Shown here: one piece after another, positions 61,229-64,000 of the stretch | Numbering within the stretch: the stretch's first letter is position 1 | Layout of the letters: every line of letters begins with the position of its first letter | Assembly: GCF_044227025.1 (NCBI RefSeq) | Contig: NZ_JBGAFX010000005.1 | Span: forward strand, 124,001 to 188,000 | Reading direction: 5' to 3' | Origin: Dokdonella_A sp044227025 | GTDB lineage: Bacteria > Pseudomonadota > Gammaproteobacteria > Xanthomonadales > Rhodanobacteraceae | Length of the DNA: 64,000 bases | Notes under the pieces: model-generated | The model's input: only the letters and a program-made list of their open reading frames with translations | Database searches by the model: none | What the model was told of the DNA's origin: nothing | Translations under genes and position numbers: made by a program

Positions 61229-63127
61229 TCAGTCCGCCCGGCGCACGATGCCGCGCGCGACCAGCGCCTGCACGATCGCGGTCGCCGACTCCTCAGGCGA
61301 CTGGCGCGTGGTGTCGATGTGCAGTTCGGGTGATTCCGGAACCTCGTAGGGAGAGTCGATGCCGGTGAAGTTCTTGAGTTCGCCGCGCCGCGCCTTCTTG
61401 TACAACCCCTTCGGATCGCGGCGTTCGACCAGCTCGAGCGGCGTGTCGACGAAGATCTCGAAGAACTCTCCCTCGGCAACCATGCCGCGCGCGAGCCGAC
61501 GCTCGGAACGGAACGGCGAGATGAAGGCGGTCAGCACGATCAGGCCTGCATCGACCATCAGGCGCGCGACTTCGCCGATGCGGCGGATGTTCTCGACGCG
61601 GTCGGCATCCGTGAATCCGAGGTCCTTGCTGAGGCCGTGGCGCACGTTGTCGCCATCGAGCAGGTAGGTGCGCGCGCCGAGCGCGTGCAATTGGCGCTCG
61701 ACGATGTTGGCGATCGTCGACTTGCCGCTGCCGGAAAGTCCGGTCAGCCACAGCACGCACGGTTGGTGGCCGTTCTGCCGCGAGCGCGCCTGCTTGTCGA
61801 CTTCGACGGCCTGCCAGTGGATGTTCTGCGAGCGACGCAGCGCGAAATGCAGCAGCCCGGCGCCGACCGTCTGGTTGCTGTAGCGGTCGATCAGGATGAA
61901 GCTGCCCATGTCGCGATTCTGCGCATAGGGATCGAACGCGACCGCGCGGTCGAGCGTCAGGTTGCAGACGCCGATTTCGTTCAACTCGAGCGTCTTCGCC
62001 GCGAGGTGGTCGAGGCTGTTGACGTCGACCACGTATTTCGGTTGCCCGAGCGAGGCGCCGAGCGTGGTCGCACCGAGCTTCACGAGGTAGGGACGACCCG
62101 GCAGCATCGGTGCATCGGCCATCCACACCACCGTTGCCTCGAACTGGTCGGCCAGCCCGGCCGGATCGCCGGCGGCGCAGATCACGTCGCCGCGGCTGAT
62201 GTCGATCTCGTCGGCAAGCGTGAGCGTGATCGACTCGCCGGCTTGCGCCTCGTAACGGTCGCCGTCGAACGTGACGATGCGCGCGACGCTCGACTGCTTG
62301 CCGGACGGCAGCACGCGGATCGCATCGCCGGGTCGTACGCGGCCGCCGAGAATGCGACCGGAATACCCGCGGAAATCGAGATCGGGGCGGTTGACCCACT
62401 GCACGGGCAGGCGCAACGGCCCTTCCTCCTGTGCATCGATCTCGATCTGCTCCAGGTGCTGCAGGAGGCTCGGGCCGCCATACCATGGGGTGTTAGCACT
62501 GGTCGTGCCGAGGTTGTCGCCGTGCAGCGCGGACAGCGGGATGGCGGTGATGCGTTCGATGCCGAGGCGGGCTGCAAATGCGCGGTATTCGCTCTCGATC
62601 GCCTCGAACCGTTCACGCGACCAGCCGACCAGGTCGAGCTTGTTGACCGCGAGCACGACGTCGCGGATGCCGACCAGGGACACCAGGTAACTGTGTCGGC
62701 GCGTCTGCGTGAGCAGCCCCTTGCGGGCGTCGACGAGGATCACGGCGAGGTCCGCGGTCGATGCGCCCGTGATCATGTTGCGCGTGTACTGCTCGTGACC
62801 GGGCGTGTCGGCAACGATGAACTTGCGCTTCTCGGTCGCGAAGAATCGATACGCGACGTCGATCGTGATGCCCTGTTCGCGTTCAGCGCCGAGGCCATCG
62901 AGCAGCAATGCGAAATCAAGCGCGTCGCCCTGCGTCCCGAACTTGCGCGAATCGCCTTCGAGCGCCGCGAGCTGGTCGTCGAGCAGGGACTTCGATTCGT
63001 GCAGGAGGCGGCCGATCAGCGTGCTCTTGCCGTCGTCGACGCTGCCGCAGGTGATGAAGCGCAGCAGGCTCTTGTCCTGCTGCGCGGCGAGCCAGGCCTG
63101 GAGGTCGTCGGCGGGAAGGGTGGCCAT
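61229..63127 (-). CDS. cysNC: bifunctional sulfate adenylyltransferase subunit 1 / adenylylsulfate kinase
   Basis: A 632-residue fusion. The N-terminal CysN GTPase has GSVDDGKSTLIGRLLHE (P-loop), DTPGHEQYTRNM and NKLDLVGW. It stimulates ATP sulfurylase activity by GTP hydrolysis. From about residue 465 the CysC kinase follows: LWLTGLSGSGKSTIANIVER, YLLDGDNVRHGLSKDLGFTD, LVERRDPKGLYKKARRGELK. Together they convert sulfate to APS and PAPS. The start overlaps the cysD stop by one base (TGATG), so translation is coupled. The upstream continuation of the open frame is a cysD shadow. Confidence 0.95.
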   Translation of the reverse strand: MATLPADDLQAWLAAQQDKSLLRFITCGSVDDGKSTLIGRLLHESKSLLDDQLAALEGDSRKFGTQGDALDFALLLDGLGAEREQGITIDVAYRFFATEKRKFIVADTPGHEQYTRNMITGASTADLAVILVDARKGLLTQTRRHSYLVSLVGIRDVVLAVNKLDLVGWSRERFEAIESEYRAFAARLGIERITAIPLSALHGDNLGTTSANTPWYGGPSLLQHLEQIEIDAQEEGPLRLPVQWVNRPDLDFRGYSGRILGGRVRPGDAIRVLPSGKQSSVARIVTFDGDRYEAQAGESITLTLADEIDISRGDVICAAGDPAGLADQFEATVVWMADAPMLPGRPYLVKLGATTLGASLGQPKYVVDVNSLDHLAAKTLELNEIGVCNLTLDRAVAFDPYAQNRDMGSFILIDRYSNQTVGAGLLHFALRRSQNIHWQAVEVDKQARSRQNGHQPCVLWLTGLSGSGKSTIANIVERQLHALGARTYLLDGDNVRHGLSKDLGFTDADRVENIRRIGEVARLMVDAGLIVLTAFISPFRSERRLARGMVAEGEFFEIFVDTPLELVERRDPKGLYKKARRGELKNFTGIDSPYEVPESPELHIDTTRQSPEESATAIVQALVARGIVRRAD

Positions 63128-64000
63128 CAGAAGTAGCCCTCCGCCTTCTTCTTTTCCATCGAAGCGCCCGCGTCCTGGTCGATCAGGCGACCCTGGCGTT
63201 CGCTCGTGCGCGCGACCAGCATCTCGCCGATGATCGCGGGCAAGGTATCGGCGTCGGATTCGATCGCGCCTGTCAGCGGATAGCAGCCGAGCGTGCGGAA
63301 GCGCACGCGCTTCAGCGCCGGCGTTTCGCCGTCGCGCAACGGAAAGCGTTCGTCGTCGACCATCACCAGGGTGCCGTCGCGCATCACCACCGGGCGTTCG
63401 GCGGCGAGGTAAAGCGGCACGATCGGGATGTCCTCGGCGAGGATGTATTGCCAGATGTCCAGCTCGGTCCAGTTCGACAACGGGAACACGCGGATGCTCT
63501 CGCCCTTGTTCTTGCGCGCGTTGTACAGGCGCCAGAGTTCCGGGCGCTGGTTCTTCGGGTCCCACTGGTGCTGCGCGGAGCGGAACGAGAAAACGCGCTC
63601 CTTTGCACGCGACTTCTCCTCGTCGCGGCGCGCGCCGCCGAACGCGAGGTCGAATCCATGCAGGTCCAGCGCCTGCTTGAGGCCCTGCGTCTTCCACACG
63701 TCCGTGTGCAGCGCCGAGCCGTGGGTGAATGGATTGATGCCGAGCCGCTCGGCCTCCGGATTGCGGTGGACCAGCAGTTCGAGTCCCGACTCCTTCGCCA
63801 TGCGGTCGCGCAATTCGTACATCGCGCGGAATTTCCATGTGGTATCGACATGCAGCAGCGGGAACGGCGGGCGCGACGGGAAGAATGCCTTGCGCGCGAG
63901 GTGCAGCATGACCGAGCTGTCCTTGCCGATCGAATACAGCATGACCGGCCGCTCGGACTCGGCCACGGCTTCGCGCAGGATGTCGATGCTCTCGGCTTCG
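63127..64000 (-). CDS. cysD: sulfate adenylyltransferase subunit 2, 5'-truncated by window edge
   Basis: The catalytic ATP-sulfurylase subunit of the PAPS-reductase fold. In the window it reads EAESIDILREAVAESERPVM (running off the edge), LYSIGKDSSVMLHLARKAFF (pyrophosphate-binding SxGKDS loop), FPLLHVDTTWKFRAMYELRD, GGARRDEEKSRAKERVFSFR and GCYPLTGA. Probably fewer than 20 N-terminal residues are missing. It forms a complex with CysN and is the first gene of the cysDN(C) operon. Its control region lies outside. Confidence 0.95.
   Translation of the reverse strand, partial: EAESIDILREAVAESERPVMLYSIGKDSSVMLHLARKAFFPSRPPFPLLHVDTTWKFRAMYELRDRMAKESGLELLVHRNPEAERLGINPFTHGSALHTDVWKTQGLKQALDLHGFDLAFGGARRDEEKSRAKERVFSFRSAQHQWDPKNQRPELWRLYNARKNKGESIRVFPLSNWTELDIWQYILAEDIPIVPLYLAAERPVVMRDGTLVMVDDERFPLRDGETPALKRVRFRTLGCYPLTGAIESDADTLPAIIGEMLVARTSERQGRLIDQDAGASMEKKKAEGYF

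Noticed and set aside
61229..63838. 869-codon version of cysNC starting inside cysD
   Set aside because: The first 237 codons overlap cysD in another frame; the TGATG coupling at 63125-63129 marks the true start.

Overview
The window is high-GC, densely coded bacterial DNA. The housekeeping genes (ispG, kdsB, uvrC-pgsA, xseA, a fused cysNC with cysD), the DUF3034/truncated-globin cluster, the PilZ-like protein and the FG-GAP proteins with a short shared C-terminal tail suggest a gammaproteobacterium of the Xanthomonadales (Lysobacterales), probably near Rhodanobacteraceae such as Dokdonella. That placement is inference from gene content; no rRNA gene is present. There is no prophage, transposase or CRISPR array.

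Layout. 1-6.1 kb: the first 49 codons of a PAS protein on the minus strand, two overlapping small unknown genes, a secreted FG-GAP protein, a DUF3761 protein, and two nuclease-fold genes (a membrane-anchored Mrr-like protein and a GIY-YIG protein). 6.3-8.5 kb: a second FG-GAP protein and DUF1993. 8.7-12.3 kb: a tight operon of cupredoxin-like lipoprotein, output-less membrane sensor, DUF3034 protein and a truncated haemoglobin with a signal peptide. 12.3-18.9 kb: single-enzyme genes, a putative HExxH metallopeptidase and YceI. 18.9-22.8 kb: divergent pirin/LysR pair with a palindromic operator, and a GAF-GGDEF cyclase 1 bp behind lysR. 22.9-30.4 kb: DUF3297-YciI, a beta-CASP nuclease, a very short Cys-rich PF09791-type gene, two paralogous M28 peptidases around a SugE-type exporter, and AraC-VOC.

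30.4-33.0 kb is the clearest accessory patch: an aldehyde dehydrogenase with an unrelated in-frame N-terminal extension next to a higBA toxin-antitoxin operon whose promoter is covered by a perfect palindrome and is predicted to give leaderless mRNA. 33.0-42.9 kb: xseA, a phospholipase-D-like synthase, a PilZ-like protein, ispG, PAP2 phosphatase, EamA transporter, kdsB, low-molecular-weight phosphatase and a GGDEF protein. 43.2-47.7 kb: fatty-acid desaturase, two Crp/Fnr-type regulators, a small protein similar to one at the window start, and BON and CsbD stress proteins. 47.8-50.7 kb: uvrC-pgsA-tRNA-Gly-tRNA-Cys with strong promoter and terminators. An exact 100-bp-period modular repeat (50685-50930) then separates tRNA-Cys from a 2848-residue cyclic beta-1,2-glucan synthase gene, followed by tRNA-Leu. 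The window ends with a FAD oxidoreductase and the sulfate-activation operon cysD-cysNC, cysD being cut by the right edge.

The most interesting items are the secreted-globin operon, the higBA control region with its neighbouring gene fusion, the 100-bp repeat module beside the tRNA pair, the shared C-terminal tail of the FG-GAP proteins, and the small-protein family represented at both 0.7 kb and 46.7 kb.
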